Source: Mycobacterium sp. 1081908.1
Lineage (GTDB): Bacteria > Actinomycetota > Actinomycetes > Mycobacteriales > Mycobacteriaceae
Length of the DNA: 44,346 nt
Direction: 5' to 3'
Assembly: GCF_001673535.1 (NCBI RefSeq)
Contig: NZ_LZLY01000049.1
Span: forward strand, 1 to 44,346
The notes below the pieces were generated by a model. It worked only from the letters and a program-made list of their open reading frames with translations, was not told the DNA's origin and made no database searches. A program made the position numbers and the translations under genes. This document shows, in pieces, positions 7,987 to 17,350 of the stretch. How positions within the stretch are numbered: position 1 is the first letter of the stretch; each line of letters begins with the position of its first letter.

Positions 7987-8424
7987 GAGCTTTGGGTGCG
8001 TGCCGCGCGCTTCGGCGCGGCTTGAGAAGGCCGCCGGGTTTGCTCGGCTGGCGAACTCTTTCAGGGGTGCCGCGGAGTGGACCGCTTAACCCCCTGGTAA
8101 CGCGGCGAAAATCTGGCCGAAAGCCAACACGCCCGGCGCAGTAACCTGCGGCGACACGCCGTAGAGATTCCTGTCCACACGAAACGCGGTGAGTTGTACT
8201 GCTCTTATCAGCAGTGATGTAGCAGTGTCTCGAATTAATCCACAGGTTCTCCACACCCCGCTCAACACAGGTGTCGAAGGATATGCACACACGATGCACA
8301 GCGTTATGAACAACGGCCCCTTTAAGTACTGGCCAGCAACGTTTACGGTCGTCCCGGCGCGATGCGACATCGGTTCATGTGGTCGTTGGGTGTCGGCGCC
8401 TTGACTTAAGCTCTGAACGTCGGT
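7987..8424. other. Intergenic region before dnaB, no supported gene
   Basis: The region is richer in A+T than its surroundings (especially 8160-8360). Short open frames on both strands show no recognisable domain, and I see no counterpart of the Rv0057 gene that lies here in M. tuberculosis. It contains three DnaA-box-like 9-mers, listed separately, and the dnaB promoter region at its right end. Confidence 0.6.
8171..8255 (+). promoter_or_regulatory. Cluster of three DnaA-box-like 9-mers
   Basis: CTGTCCACA (8171-8179), TAATCCACA (8236-8244) and TTCTCCACA (8247-8255) differ from the actinobacterial DnaA box TTGTCCACA at one, two and one positions. All lie on the same strand, and the last two are 2 bases apart. 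Binding by DnaA upstream of the helicase gene is inferred, not shown. Confidence 0.35.
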
Positions 8425-8430
8425 TCGAAT
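8401..8430 (+). promoter_or_regulatory. Candidate dnaB promoter
   Basis: TTGACT (8401-8406) is one base from the -35 consensus. After an 18-base spacer, TCGAAT (8425-8430) matches four of six -10 positions. An alternative -10, TATGTT at 8432-8437, fits TANNNT but is too far from this -35. Both -10 candidates lie inside the SOS-like palindrome. Confidence 0.4.
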
Positions 8431-8440
8431 ATATGTTCGA
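8425..8440. promoter_or_regulatory. Near-consensus SOS box (LexA operator) before dnaB
   Basis: TCGAAT-ATAT-GTTCGA differs at one base from the mycobacterial SOS box TCGAAC-N4-GTTCGA. It lies 29 bases before the dnaB start and overlaps the putative -10, a position suited to repression by LexA. Confidence 0.5.
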
Positions 8441-8468
8441 GTACTCGTGCTAGGGGAGGTGAGAGTCC

Positions 8469-11090
8469 GTGGCGGTCGTCGATGACCTCGCGCCAGGCAT
8501 GGGGTCGCCGCCCAACGAAGAGTTCGGCCGTCAGCCGCCGCAGGACCTGGCCGCAGAACAGTCGGTGCTGGGCGGGATGCTGCTGAGCAAGGACGCCATC
8601 GCCGACGTGCTGGAACGGCTGCGTCCCGGCGACTTCTACCGCCCGGCGCACCAGAACGTCTACGACGCGATCCTCGACCTCTACGGACGCGGTGAGCCGG
8701 CCGACGCGGTGACGGTCGCCGCGGAACTGGACCGGCGCGGGATGCTGCGCCGCATCGGCGGGGCGCCGTATCTGCACACCCTGATCTCGACGGTGCCGAC
8801 GGCGGCCAATGCGGGCTACTACGCGGGCATCGTCGCCGAGAAGGCGCTGCTGCGCCGGCTGGTGGAGGCCGGGACGCGGGTCGTGCAGTACGGCTACGCG
8901 GGCGCCGAGGGCGCCGACGTGGCCGAGATCGTCGACCGCGCGCAGGCCGAGATCTACGACGTCGCCGACCGTCGGCTCTCCGAGGACTTCGTTCCGCTGG
9001 AGGACCTGCTGCAGCCGACCATGGACGAGATCGACGCCATCGCCTCCAACGGCGGCATCGCGCGCGGTGTCCCGACCGGTTTCACCGAACTCGACGAGGT
9101 CACCAACGGTCTGCACCCGGGACAGATGATCATCGTCGCGGCGAGGCCTGGCGTGGGCAAGGCGCTCGCGTTGGACACGCCGCTGCCCACGCCGACCGGT
9201 TGGACGACGATGGGTGAGGTCGCCGTCGGCGACGAATTGCTTGGTGACGACGGGCGGCCGACGCGGGTAGTGGCGGCCACCGACGTGATGCTGGGCCGGC
9301 CATGCTACGAGGTGGAGTTCTCCGACGGGACAGTGATCGTCGCCGACGCGGAGCATCAGTGGTTGACCGAGACCCGCGCATCCCGCAAGTCGGCGCAAGC
9401 CGCGGCGGTGGGGTACAACCGCTACAAAAATCAGCGGACATTTGCCGCGGTGCGCACGACGGCCGAGATCGCCGACACGGTGCGCTGCGACACGCTGGAC
9501 CGACGACTGAACCACAGCGTGGTCAACGCGCGTGCACTTGATCTACCGGCACGCGAATTACTCGTTCCCGCATACACTCTCGGCGCGTGGCTCGGCGACG
9601 GCACCACTGCCGCAGCACAGATCACGACAGCCGATCCCGAGATCATCATGCGGATCGAAGCGGACGGCTTCGTAGCCGTTCCGTCGACTTCCCCCTACCG
9701 CTACCAGCTGCGCCTACCGGCCCGACCCGAGCAAGCGCCGCGTCAGTGCGCGGTGTGTGGCAAGGACTTCATTCCCCAGACCAGCCAGGTGCGGACGTGC
9801 GGACGCTCGTGCGGCGGCCGGGCGCGATTTGTCTCCGCTCCGGTGCCAAGCCCGACCTGCGCTCGCTGCGGGGGCCCGTCGTCGGGGACGCGGTTGTGTC
9901 AGAGCTGCCACAACGCTATTGGGACGTTGCAGGCGCGGCTGCGGACGCTGGGGGTACTTGGTAACAAGCACATTCCGACCGAGTACCTGCGGGCGTCGGA
10001 GACACAGCGGCGCGCGCTGCTCGCGGGCCTGCTCGATACCGACGGCACCGTGACCGCCGGCGGCGCAGTCCAATTCTCCGTCACTGACCATCGGCTGGTA
10101 TGTGATGTCGCCGAGCTGATCGCCAGCCTCGGCTATCGCTGCCAGACCTCGACCAAGCGGGTGCCCGGCCGCCGCGAGTCATCCAGCATCGCCTACACGC
10201 TGACTTTTTCCACCGACGACGTGGTGTTCGGTTTGCAACGAAAAGCTGTGCTGCACAAGGAACGTCGGGCCGCCGCTAACACCCAGCGCTCGGGGTCCCG
10301 CTTCATTGTCGACGTCCGCCCGATCGAGACGGTTCCCGTGCGGTGTGTCGAAGTGGACAACGACAGCCACATGTACCTGGCGAGCAACGCCATGATCCCC
10401 ACGCATAACTCGACGCTGGGACTGGACTTCTTGCGGTCGTGTTCCATCAAGCACCGGATGGCCAGCGTCATCTTCTCGCTGGAAATGAGCAAGTCCGAGA
10501 TCGTGATGCGGCTGCTGTCGGCCGAGGCGAAAATCAAGCTGGCCGACATGCGGTCGGGCCGGATGACCGACGACGACTGGACCCGGCTGGCGCGGCGGAT
10601 GAGCGAAATCAGCGAGGCGCCACTGTATATCGACGACTCACCGAACCTGACGATGATGGAGATCCGGGCCAAAGCGCGTCGGTTGAAGCAGAAGGCCGAC
10701 CTGAAGCTCGTCGTAGTCGACTACCTGCAGCTGATGACCTCCGGCAAAAAGGTCGAGTCACGGCAGATCGAGGTGTCCGAATTCTCAAGACATCTCAAGC
10801 TTTTGGCCAAGGAGATCGAGGTCCCGGTGGTGGCGATCAGCCAGCTGAACCGTGGCCCCGAGCAGCGCACCGACAAGAAGCCGATGCTGTCCGACCTTCG
10901 TGAGTCGGGATCGCTGGAGCAGGATGCGGACATGGTCATCCTGCTGAACCGGCCCGACGCCTTCGAGCGCGACGATCCGCGTGGGGGAGAGGCGGACTTC
11001 ATTCTCGCCAAGCACCGCAACGGACCGACCAAGACCGTCACCGTCGCGCATCAGCTGCACTTGTCGCGGTTCGCCAACATGGCGAGGTGA
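8469..11090 (+). CDS. dnaB: Replicative DNA helicase DnaB containing an intein
   Basis: The 873-residue precursor holds a 457-residue helicase split by a 416-residue intein. The N-extein has the DnaB head (PPQDLAAEQSVLGGMLLSKD) and a RecA-like core up to the Walker A loop PGVGK. The C-extein resumes with STLGLDFLRSCSIKH and contains Walker B VVVDYLQLM, AISQLNRGPEQR and DADMVILLNRPD. The hexamer unwinds DNA at the fork, and because the insertion splits Walker A, no ATPase exists until splicing occurs. The GTG start follows AGGGGAGGTGAG. The preceding region carries SOS-like and DnaA-like sites, suggesting replication-stress control. In M. tuberculosis this gene follows rplI in the same way. 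Confidence 0.96.
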   Translation: MAVVDDLAPGMGSPPNEEFGRQPPQDLAAEQSVLGGMLLSKDAIADVLERLRPGDFYRPAHQNVYDAILDLYGRGEPADAVTVAAELDRRGMLRRIGGAPYLHTLISTVPTAANAGYYAGIVAEKALLRRLVEAGTRVVQYGYAGAEGADVAEIVDRAQAEIYDVADRRLSEDFVPLEDLLQPTMDEIDAIASNGGIARGVPTGFTELDEVTNGLHPGQMIIVAARPGVGKALALDTPLPTPTGWTTMGEVAVGDELLGDDGRPTRVVAATDVMLGRPCYEVEFSDGTVIVADAEHQWLTETRASRKSAQAAAVGYNRYKNQRTFAAVRTTAEIADTVRCDTLDRRLNHSVVNARALDLPARELLVPAYTLGAWLGDGTTAAAQITTADPEIIMRIEADGFVAVPSTSPYRYQLRLPARPEQAPRQCAVCGKDFIPQTSQVRTCGRSCGGRARFVSAPVPSPTCARCGGPSSGTRLCQSCHNAIGTLQARLRTLGVLGNKHIPTEYLRASETQRRALLAGLLDTDGTVTAGGAVQFSVTDHRLVCDVAELIASLGYRCQTSTKRVPGRRESSSIAYTLTFSTDDVVFGLQRKAVLHKERRAAANTQRSGSRFIVDVRPIETVPVRCVEVDNDSHMYLASNAMIPTHNSTLGLDFLRSCSIKHRMASVIFSLEMSKSEIVMRLLSAEAKIKLADMRSGRMTDDDWTRLARRMSEISEAPLYIDDSPNLTMMEIRAKARRLKQKADLKLVVVDYLQLMTSGKKVESRQIEVSEFSRHLKLLAKEIEVPVVAISQLNRGPEQRTDKKPMLSDLRESGSLEQDADMVILLNRPDAFERDDPRGGEADFILAKHRNGPTKTVTVAHQLHLSRFANMAR
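9162..10409 (+). mobile_element. DnaB intein with class 3 features and a LAGLIDADG homing endonuclease
   Basis: The intein lies between Lys and Ser of Walker A (GVGK^ST). It starts with Ala (ALALDTPLPTPTGW) rather than Cys or Ser, and ends PTHN. Trp of HQW in block B (9360), Cys of RCVEVD in block F (10344) and Thr of THN in block G (10401) form the WCT triad that defines class 3 inteins, in which the block F Cys starts splicing. Two dodecapeptide motifs, LGAWLGDG (from about 9576) and LLAGLLDTDG (about 10017-10046), show a LAGLIDADG endonuclease. Between them lies a cysteine-rich insert (9747-9911). At 416 aa its length equals the M. tuberculosis DnaB intein, so it is probably full length and inherited. 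Confidence 0.9.
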
Positions 11091-11268
11091 GAACCTGCAC
11101 CGTCTGATTTTGGGCCCATCTCATTGGCATGTCTCGCCGGTGTCACCGAGGATGCTGTCGCTGAGGCGGCTATAGGTGACTATGCCCGGTATGAGCGTTT
11201 CGTGTACAAGCGGTGTTGGCGTGTCCTGTCGCGCATACCCATAACTTGCCGGTGCGACAATTGCCGCC

Positions 11269-12354
11269 ATGTGGAATCGGCAGTTGCGCTGGCCAGCGGC
11301 GGTCGCCCTGACCGCAATTCTTGTGGCGTGCTCGTCTGACAAGACGCCGCCGCACCCCGCGAGACCGGCTGGGTCCGCAACGATTTCCTCAACTGGCCCG
11401 CCGCCGCTGACCGGCGCCATAGCGCTGCCATTTCATCCCATGGAGCTGACATTCAGTACCGCGACGAACAAGTTGTACGCGACGGGCCTCGAGGGGGGGC
11501 CGCCACGAATCAGGGCATACGTCGTCTCGCTGTTGGCACCGGCGGGGCCCATCGAGCGTTTGGACACGTCGCTCGGCGACCTTCCCGAGCACGTCGTCGT
11601 CAATGACAAGCTCAGGCGTGGCTACGCGCTCGTGCCGGGGGCGATCAAGGTATTCAGTACGGACTCGGACACTCTTATTTCGACCAGCGACAAACCGTCC
11701 TGCTCTCCACAAGTGCTTGCGATCAGCCAGGCGACCGGCATTGTGTATGGCGGTGGAGTGTCCGACAAGGGCGAGTGCCTCGTTCAGTTCGATTCCGATG
11801 GCCGCATTGTCCGCGAGAACGTCGTCGCACCGCACGTCGCGGGCCAGAATATGTTGGTTCAACGGATCGCGGTGGACTCGGCGACTGGTGACGTCCTGTA
11901 TACGAACCCATCCAGTGTCGGGCGTGCCGACCTGATGTTGAGGGAAAGATGGCGCACCCCAGTCGGCGGGCCCGGCGAAATACAGGACCTAGGCTTCGAG
12001 CCTAAGACGGACACTGCCTACATCACGGTCGGTCAGTTCCCGGTCATCTCGCCCGCGAGAATTTCAGTCCTCGACGGTCACACAGGCAAGCAAGAGGGTG
12101 AGTTCAGCGGCCCGGGATGGACGAGCGAGTTTGCGTCCACCGGGGATGGCCGATTATTCGTCGCATTCTTCAACTCGAACGATCTCTACATGCTCTCCGG
12201 CGCAACCAACACCCCGACGAAATTCGCGTCGCTCGGCGATATTCCCGGGTCGTCCCCCAGCGACCCCAAATGGCTCTTTGTCGACACTGTCGGGCACCGG
12301 CTGTTTGTCTCGCCCGGCGGGGACGCGCACAAGATCCTGCTTTACCAGTACTGA
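11269..12354 (+). CDS. Secreted lipoprotein with a beta-propeller-like repeat domain
   Basis: The 361-residue protein has a lipoprotein signal peptide with the lipobox LVAC (Cys21 would be lipidated), then a Pro/Ser-rich linker. From about residue 50 it has recurring blade-like units, each with a short hydrophobic strand after a Thr/Gly/Asp turn: NKLYATG, RRGYALV, GIVYGGG, GDVLYTN, DTAYITVG, GRLFVAF, HRLFVSPGG. This spacing suggests a six- or seven-bladed propeller of the YncE/SMP-30 general kind, on the outer face of the membrane. I do not recognise a specific family and claim no function. It lies 178 bases after dnaB and 352 bases before the mbtH-like gene, in the same direction. Part of it could bind the NRPS product, but only its position hints at that. 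Confidence 0.8.
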   Translation: MWNRQLRWPAAVALTAILVACSSDKTPPHPARPAGSATISSTGPPPLTGAIALPFHPMELTFSTATNKLYATGLEGGPPRIRAYVVSLLAPAGPIERLDTSLGDLPEHVVVNDKLRRGYALVPGAIKVFSTDSDTLISTSDKPSCSPQVLAISQATGIVYGGGVSDKGECLVQFDSDGRIVRENVVAPHVAGQNMLVQRIAVDSATGDVLYTNPSSVGRADLMLRERWRTPVGGPGEIQDLGFEPKTDTAYITVGQFPVISPARISVLDGHTGKQEGEFSGPGWTSEFASTGDGRLFVAFFNSNDLYMLSGATNTPTKFASLGDIPGSSPSDPKWLFVDTVGHRLFVSPGGDAHKILLYQY

Positions 12355-12706
12355 CTGGTGCTCGTTGTTGAGCGCTTCGGCCCCGGCGATGCCAACACCT
12401 TTAAGCCGAGCGCAAGGCAGGGAATCACTGTGGACCTAGCCAGGGTCGAGACGGCGATGCTCGGTTCTCAACGGTGCTACGCGAAGCTACACCCGGGGTG
12501 CCGGCTCCCAGCACTTGTGGTTTCACCGACCCTGACGTGGGGCTTCGTACCCCAGGTAAGGGATCACTCGCGAGTGGCGGCGCTATCTTGGTCAGTCCGC
12601 AGCAAACCAAAGAAACCGCGGCTACAGTGGGGCAAACATGGAGGCGCAATGCTTCGAGCGGCCCGGCGTCGTTGCGCTCCTGGCGTTACCAACAATCAGG
12701 AGAACC
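12355..12706. other. Upstream region of the NRPS operon
   Basis: No open frame here has a recognisable domain. TATCTT (12584-12589) and TACAGT (12623-12628) both fit TANNNT. The second ends 9 bases before an ATG at 12638 that is in frame with the MbtH-like gene. No operator or riboswitch was recognised. Confidence 0.5.
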
Positions 12707-12916
12707 GTGAGCATCAATCCATTCGATGACGACAACGGCAGTTTATTGGTCCTGGTTAACCACGAGGAGCAGCACAGCCCGTGGCCGTCCTTCGCCGAGA
12801 TTCCAGACGGTTGGCGGGTGGTCTTCGGCGAAGGCGTTCGGCAGGCGTGCCTAGAACACGTCGAGCAGAATTGGCCCGACATACGTTCGAAGACTCTGCG
12901 CGAGCGGCTCACCTAG
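12707..12916 (+). CDS. MbtH-like protein (NRPS adenylation-domain partner)
   Basis: This 69-residue protein begins VSINPFDDDNGSLLVLVN and contains EEQHSPWPSFAEIPDGWRVV and NWPDIRSKTLRERL, the hallmark residues of the MbtH family (NPFDD, SLWP-like SPWP, P-GW, DIRP-like DIRS). MbtH proteins bind A domains and are often needed for their solubility and activity. The GTG at 12707 is chosen because family similarity starts there and AGGAGA sits 3 bases before it. An in-frame ATG at 12638 would add 23 unrelated residues. The stop is 41 bases before NRPS1, so the two are probably co-transcribed and this is likely the dedicated partner of both synthetases. Confidence 0.93.
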   Translation: MSINPFDDDNGSLLVLVNHEEQHSPWPSFAEIPDGWRVVFGEGVRQACLEHVEQNWPDIRSKTLRERLT

Positions 12917-12957
12917 AGGCCTTCGTCGGTTGAGCCGGCTGTTGAGTGGAGAGTCGG

Positions 12958-15900
12958 ATGGAGCTGGATGAGCCGCCGCTGCCCCTGACACGCCGGCAGC
13001 TTGACCACTGGCTTACTCACGAAATCGGTGGCTTCGATGCCGAGTCGCAACTCAGCCAATTCGTCGTCATCGATGGCACGGTTGAACGTGGTGCGCTGGA
13101 ATCCGCCATTCGCGAATGCGTGCGAGAAGCCGAATCCGTCAGGGTGGCCCTTTTCGAGATCCACGGGCAGGTCTACCAGCGGCCTGCCGACTACCCGGAT
13201 TTCGAGATTCCTTTCTATGACCTGAGATGCTCCCGGGATCCGGTCGAGGAAGCCTATAACGTCGCCACCTCGCAGCTGCATACTCCTATGCCGTTGTCTG
13301 GTCCGCTGTTCAGATTCGCGCTGTTGCAGACGCGGCGAGACGAGTTCTATCTGTTCGTATCCTGCCACTGCGCCGTGGTCGATGAGGTCGGTCTCTCGCT
13401 TATCGCTAACCGGATTGCGGCCATCTACACTTCGGTCGTTTCTGGCGAGCCTGTCGCTGCGTCGCCCTTTGGATCGCTGCGTGCCCTCCTCGCATGCGAA
13501 CGTGATTACGAATCGTCCGAAGATTTCCTCGCCGACAGGCAGTACTGGTTAAGCAATCTGCGCTCGGAAACTGCGTCGCGCTTCGTACAAACGGAAGTAG
13601 GGGCCGAAGCTGGCGCGAATCCGGCCAGCCGGGCGGTGCCGTTCAAACCTTTGACGCTCGGCCGAATCATGCGGCTGTCAAAGGATTTGAACGTCCGCGA
13701 GGAATCGGTAATCACCGCAGCTTGTGCGCTTCTGATATCCAGCTGGTCGACCGGCGGTCCCAAATTGGTCCTCGAGTTGCCGGTCAGCAGAAGAGTGTGT
13801 GCGGAATCAAAAACGTTTGCCGGGATGATGGCCGGATCCCTACCGCTTGCGATATCGATGACGGGCGCGGACACGGTTGCCGACCTCTGTAGACAAGTTG
13901 ATTCGAGAAGAAAGGAAGTGCTGCAGCATCAGAGATTTCCGGTAAGAATCCTGGACAGTCAGCAGGCGACGAACCGGATAACCGTCGATGTCCTGCCACC
14001 CACCGCGATGGAGTCCTTCGGTGACGCGTCGGCTTCGGTAATGCGTCACAGCTTTGGCCCTGTCGAGTACTTCGGCCTGTTCTTCGCGAGGACAGGCGAT
14101 CAGCTGTTTCTCGGCACAGCCGGTGCCGCGCGGCCATTCGGGAATCTCAACGCCGCCGACTTGGTAGAGCGGTTGGCACGACTGCTGGATGCGATGTCCG
14201 AGGATTCGGACCGGGCGTTGTCATCCATTGATCTGCTCGACGAGTCCGAACACGGCTGGCTCGATGCTGTCGGTAACCGCGCCGCATTGACCCATCCCGG
14301 TGCTGCAGTGTCGATTCCAGCGTTGTTTGCCGCCCAGGCGGCCCATACTCCGGATGCGGTCGCGATCAGCTGCGGGGGGCGCTGCGTGACCTACCGCGAG
14401 CTCGATGAGGCGGCAAACCGGCTCGCGCACTTGCTGATCGGCCATGGGGCGGGCCCCGGCTCGTTTGTGGCGCTGCTGTTTTCCCGTTCCGTGGAAGCGA
14501 TCACCGCGATCGTGGCGGTGCTGAAGGCCGGTGCGGCCTACCTGCCCCTCGACCCGCAATACCCCCAGGCGCGCATCGAACTCCTCGTTGATGACGCCGC
14601 GCCGATCGCCGCGATCACCACTGCAGGCCTGCGTTCGCGGCTGGCCGGTTCCGACTTGTTGGTGCTCGACGTCGACGACCCGACCTTGAAGGCTCAGCCC
14701 AGAACCGCGCCGCCGGCGCCGAGCGCCGATGACATTGCTCATCTCATGTACACCTCGGGCAGCACCGGACTCCCGAAAGGAGTGGCGGTCACTCATGCTG
14801 GCGTCGTCGATCTGGTGGCGACTTGCGTTGACAGGCTTGTGATTACATCCGCGAGCCGGATCCTGCAATTTACTCCGCTGGTGTTCGACGTGTCGGTGGC
14901 GAGTCTGTGGTGTGCGTTGCTGACCGGGGCCGTGGCGGTGATTCCGGATAGCGACGAGTCGCTGCTAGGCGACGAACTTATGGAGCTGACTGCGCGGCAG
15001 CATATTTCACATGCCGAGTTCACGCCATCGGCGGTGGCCGCCCTTACCCCTGATCGGCTGCACGGCGTGACGTTGGCGGTGGCCGGGGAAGCCTGTCCGA
15101 CGGAACTGGTCGATCGGTGGGCGCCGGGGCGGCTAATGGTCAACGCATACGGGCCCACCGAAACCTCGGTGTACGCGTCCATGAGCGCGCCGCTCAGCGC
15201 CGGGGGAGGGGCCCCGATCGGGTCGCCGGTCGCGAGTGCGGGGCTATTTGTGCTGGATGGGTGGTTGCGTCCGGTGCCGGTGGGAGCGGTGGGGGAGTTG
15301 TATGTGGCCGGCGCGTTGGTGGCCTCTGGATATTGGCGGCGTAGCGGGCTGACGGCGTCGCGGTTTGTGGCGTGTCCGTTCGGGGCGCCCGGCGCGCGGA
15401 TGTATCGCACGGGCGATCTGGTCCGGTGGCGCACCGATGGGCAGCTGGATTATCTCGGTCGTCTCGATGAGCAGGTGAAGATCCGCGGGTTCCGCATCGA
15501 ACTCGGGGAAGTGCGTGCCGCGTTGGTCGCGGCGGCGGGGGTCGATCAGGCGGTGGCTATTGTCCGTGAGGACCGTCCTGGGGAAAAGCGGCTGGTCGGC
15601 TATGTGGCCGGTACGGGCGACCCCGATGCGGTCCGCGCCGCGCTGGCCGAGCGGCTGCCCGACTATATGGTCCCGGCAGCGGTGATGGCCGTTGATCGGA
15701 TTCCGTTGACCATCAACGGCAAGCTGGACAAGGCGGCGCTGCCGGCCCCTAACTACGCCGACGGTGATCGCTATCGCGCCCCGTCCAGCGCGGTTGAGGA
15801 GACTTTGGCCGGCATCTTCGCCCAGGTGTTGGGGCAGGATCGGGTGGGCGTCGAGGAGTCGTTTTTCGATCTCGGCGGGGACAGCATTTTGGCAATCCAG

Positions 15901-17350
15901 GTGGTGGCGCGGGCGCGTGCGGCAGGGGTGCTGTGTCGGGCGCGCGATGTTTTCGTCGCCCGCACGGTGGCCCTTCTGGCCCGCATAGCGCGGGTGGCCG
16001 ACAGCGACGACGACCAAGTCGATCACGGTGTAGGGCAGCTGGTTTCAACCCCGATCATGCGCTGGTTGCAAAGGGTCGAGGGCCCCGTCGATCAGTTCAA
16101 TCAGACGATGCTGCTGGCGGCGCCGGCGGGCGTCAGCGACGCCGATGTGGTGGCGCTGCTGCAGGCGTTGGTGGACCGGCATCCCATGTTGCGGCTGCGC
16201 GTCGACGACAACGGCACTGGGGGCTGGCTGCTGGAGACCCGCCCGCCCGCGACGGTGGATGCCCGGCAGTGTGTACACGTTGTCGACGTGTTGTCCGAAG
16301 CGGCGTTGGTCGGGGCACGGCGGCGGTTGGATCCGAGCGCCGGGGTGATGCTCAGCGCGTTGTGGGTGTCCTCCATGGGCCAACTCGTGCTCATCGTTCA
16401 CCATCTGGCAATTGATGCGGTCTCCTGGGGGATATTGCTGGCTGATCTCAACACCGCCTGGCAGCAGCGGCATGCGGGGCAGGTGCCGGCGTTGACCGTG
16501 CGGGGGACCTCGTTTCGACGGTGGGCCGAGGTGCTGGCCGAGCACGCGCGGCGCCCGGAAGTGGTGGACCTGGCCCCCGTGTGGCAGCAGATCATGGCGA
16601 CCCCGGCGGCGTTGCCTGCGGTCGATCCTGCGACGGATAGCTATGCGACCGCCGGGCAGCTGTCGGTGTCGTTGGATGTCGAGACGACCCGGCTGCTGGT
16701 GAGCCGTGTGCCGGCGGCGTTTCATGCTGGGGTGCAAGACATTCTGCTGATCGCGTTCGGGCTGGCGTGGGCGCAATTCCTCGACAGTGCCGGGCCGATC
16801 AGCATCGACGTGGAGGGCCACGGCCGCCATGAGGAACTGGCGCCCGACCTCAACCTTTCCGACACCGTGGGGTGGTTTACCACCAAATATCCGGTGGCCT
16901 TGATGGTGAATCCCCATTACCGGACGCAGTTAGGGGCGCTGGTCAAGGACGCCAAGGAACAGCTTCGCGCCCTTCCAGCCGGTGTGACCTACGGCTTGCT
17001 GCGATACCTGAATTCCGACGTGGATCTGGGTGGTCCCGACCCGCCGATCGGGTTCAACTACCTCGGGCGGCTAGGAACCGCGGGGAACGGCATGGGCGAT
17101 GTTTGGCGGATCTGCCATGACAGCCCCGCAGTCCTCGGCACCGCCGCGGCGGTGCCTATGCCGTTGATGCACACCGTGGAGCTCAACGCACTCATCGTCG
17201 ACACCGACATTGGCCCGCAACTGCGCGCGGACTGGAACTGGGCGTCCTCCAAACTCGATGGGGCCCAGATCAACCGGCTCAGCTTGCTGTGGTTCGAGGC
17301 CCTGAGGGAAATCAGCGCCCATGTGGTCGCGGGTGGCGGCGGGTTCACCC
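12958..17350 (+). other. NRPS module 1: starter-like C* - A - T - E
   Basis: The first C domain resembles EntF-type starter C domains, but its active site reads [10 protein letters not shown]: the second, catalytic His of HHxxxDG is Cys (codon 13369) and the Gly is Glu. A3 lies at 14749 and A10 Lys at 15721. The hand-aligned specificity residues are D-V-A-E-A-A-A-V-Y-K. The T domain Ser codon is 15883 (LGGDSI, the form preceding E domains). E has [10 protein letters not shown] (second His 16402) and EGHGR (Glu 16813), so it looks active and delivers a D residue. Confidence 0.85.

Noticed and set aside
8189..8404. 71-codon frame before dnaB
   Set aside because: No family recognised; it covers DnaA-box-like sites and the promoter region, so noncoding is more likely.
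11124..11339. 71-codon frame overlapping the lipoprotein start
   Set aside because: It overlaps the signal peptide in another frame and has no domain.
12358..12729. Open frame between the lipoprotein and the MbtH-like gene
   Set aside because: No recognisable domain, no Shine-Dalgarno, and it overlaps the MbtH start in another frame.
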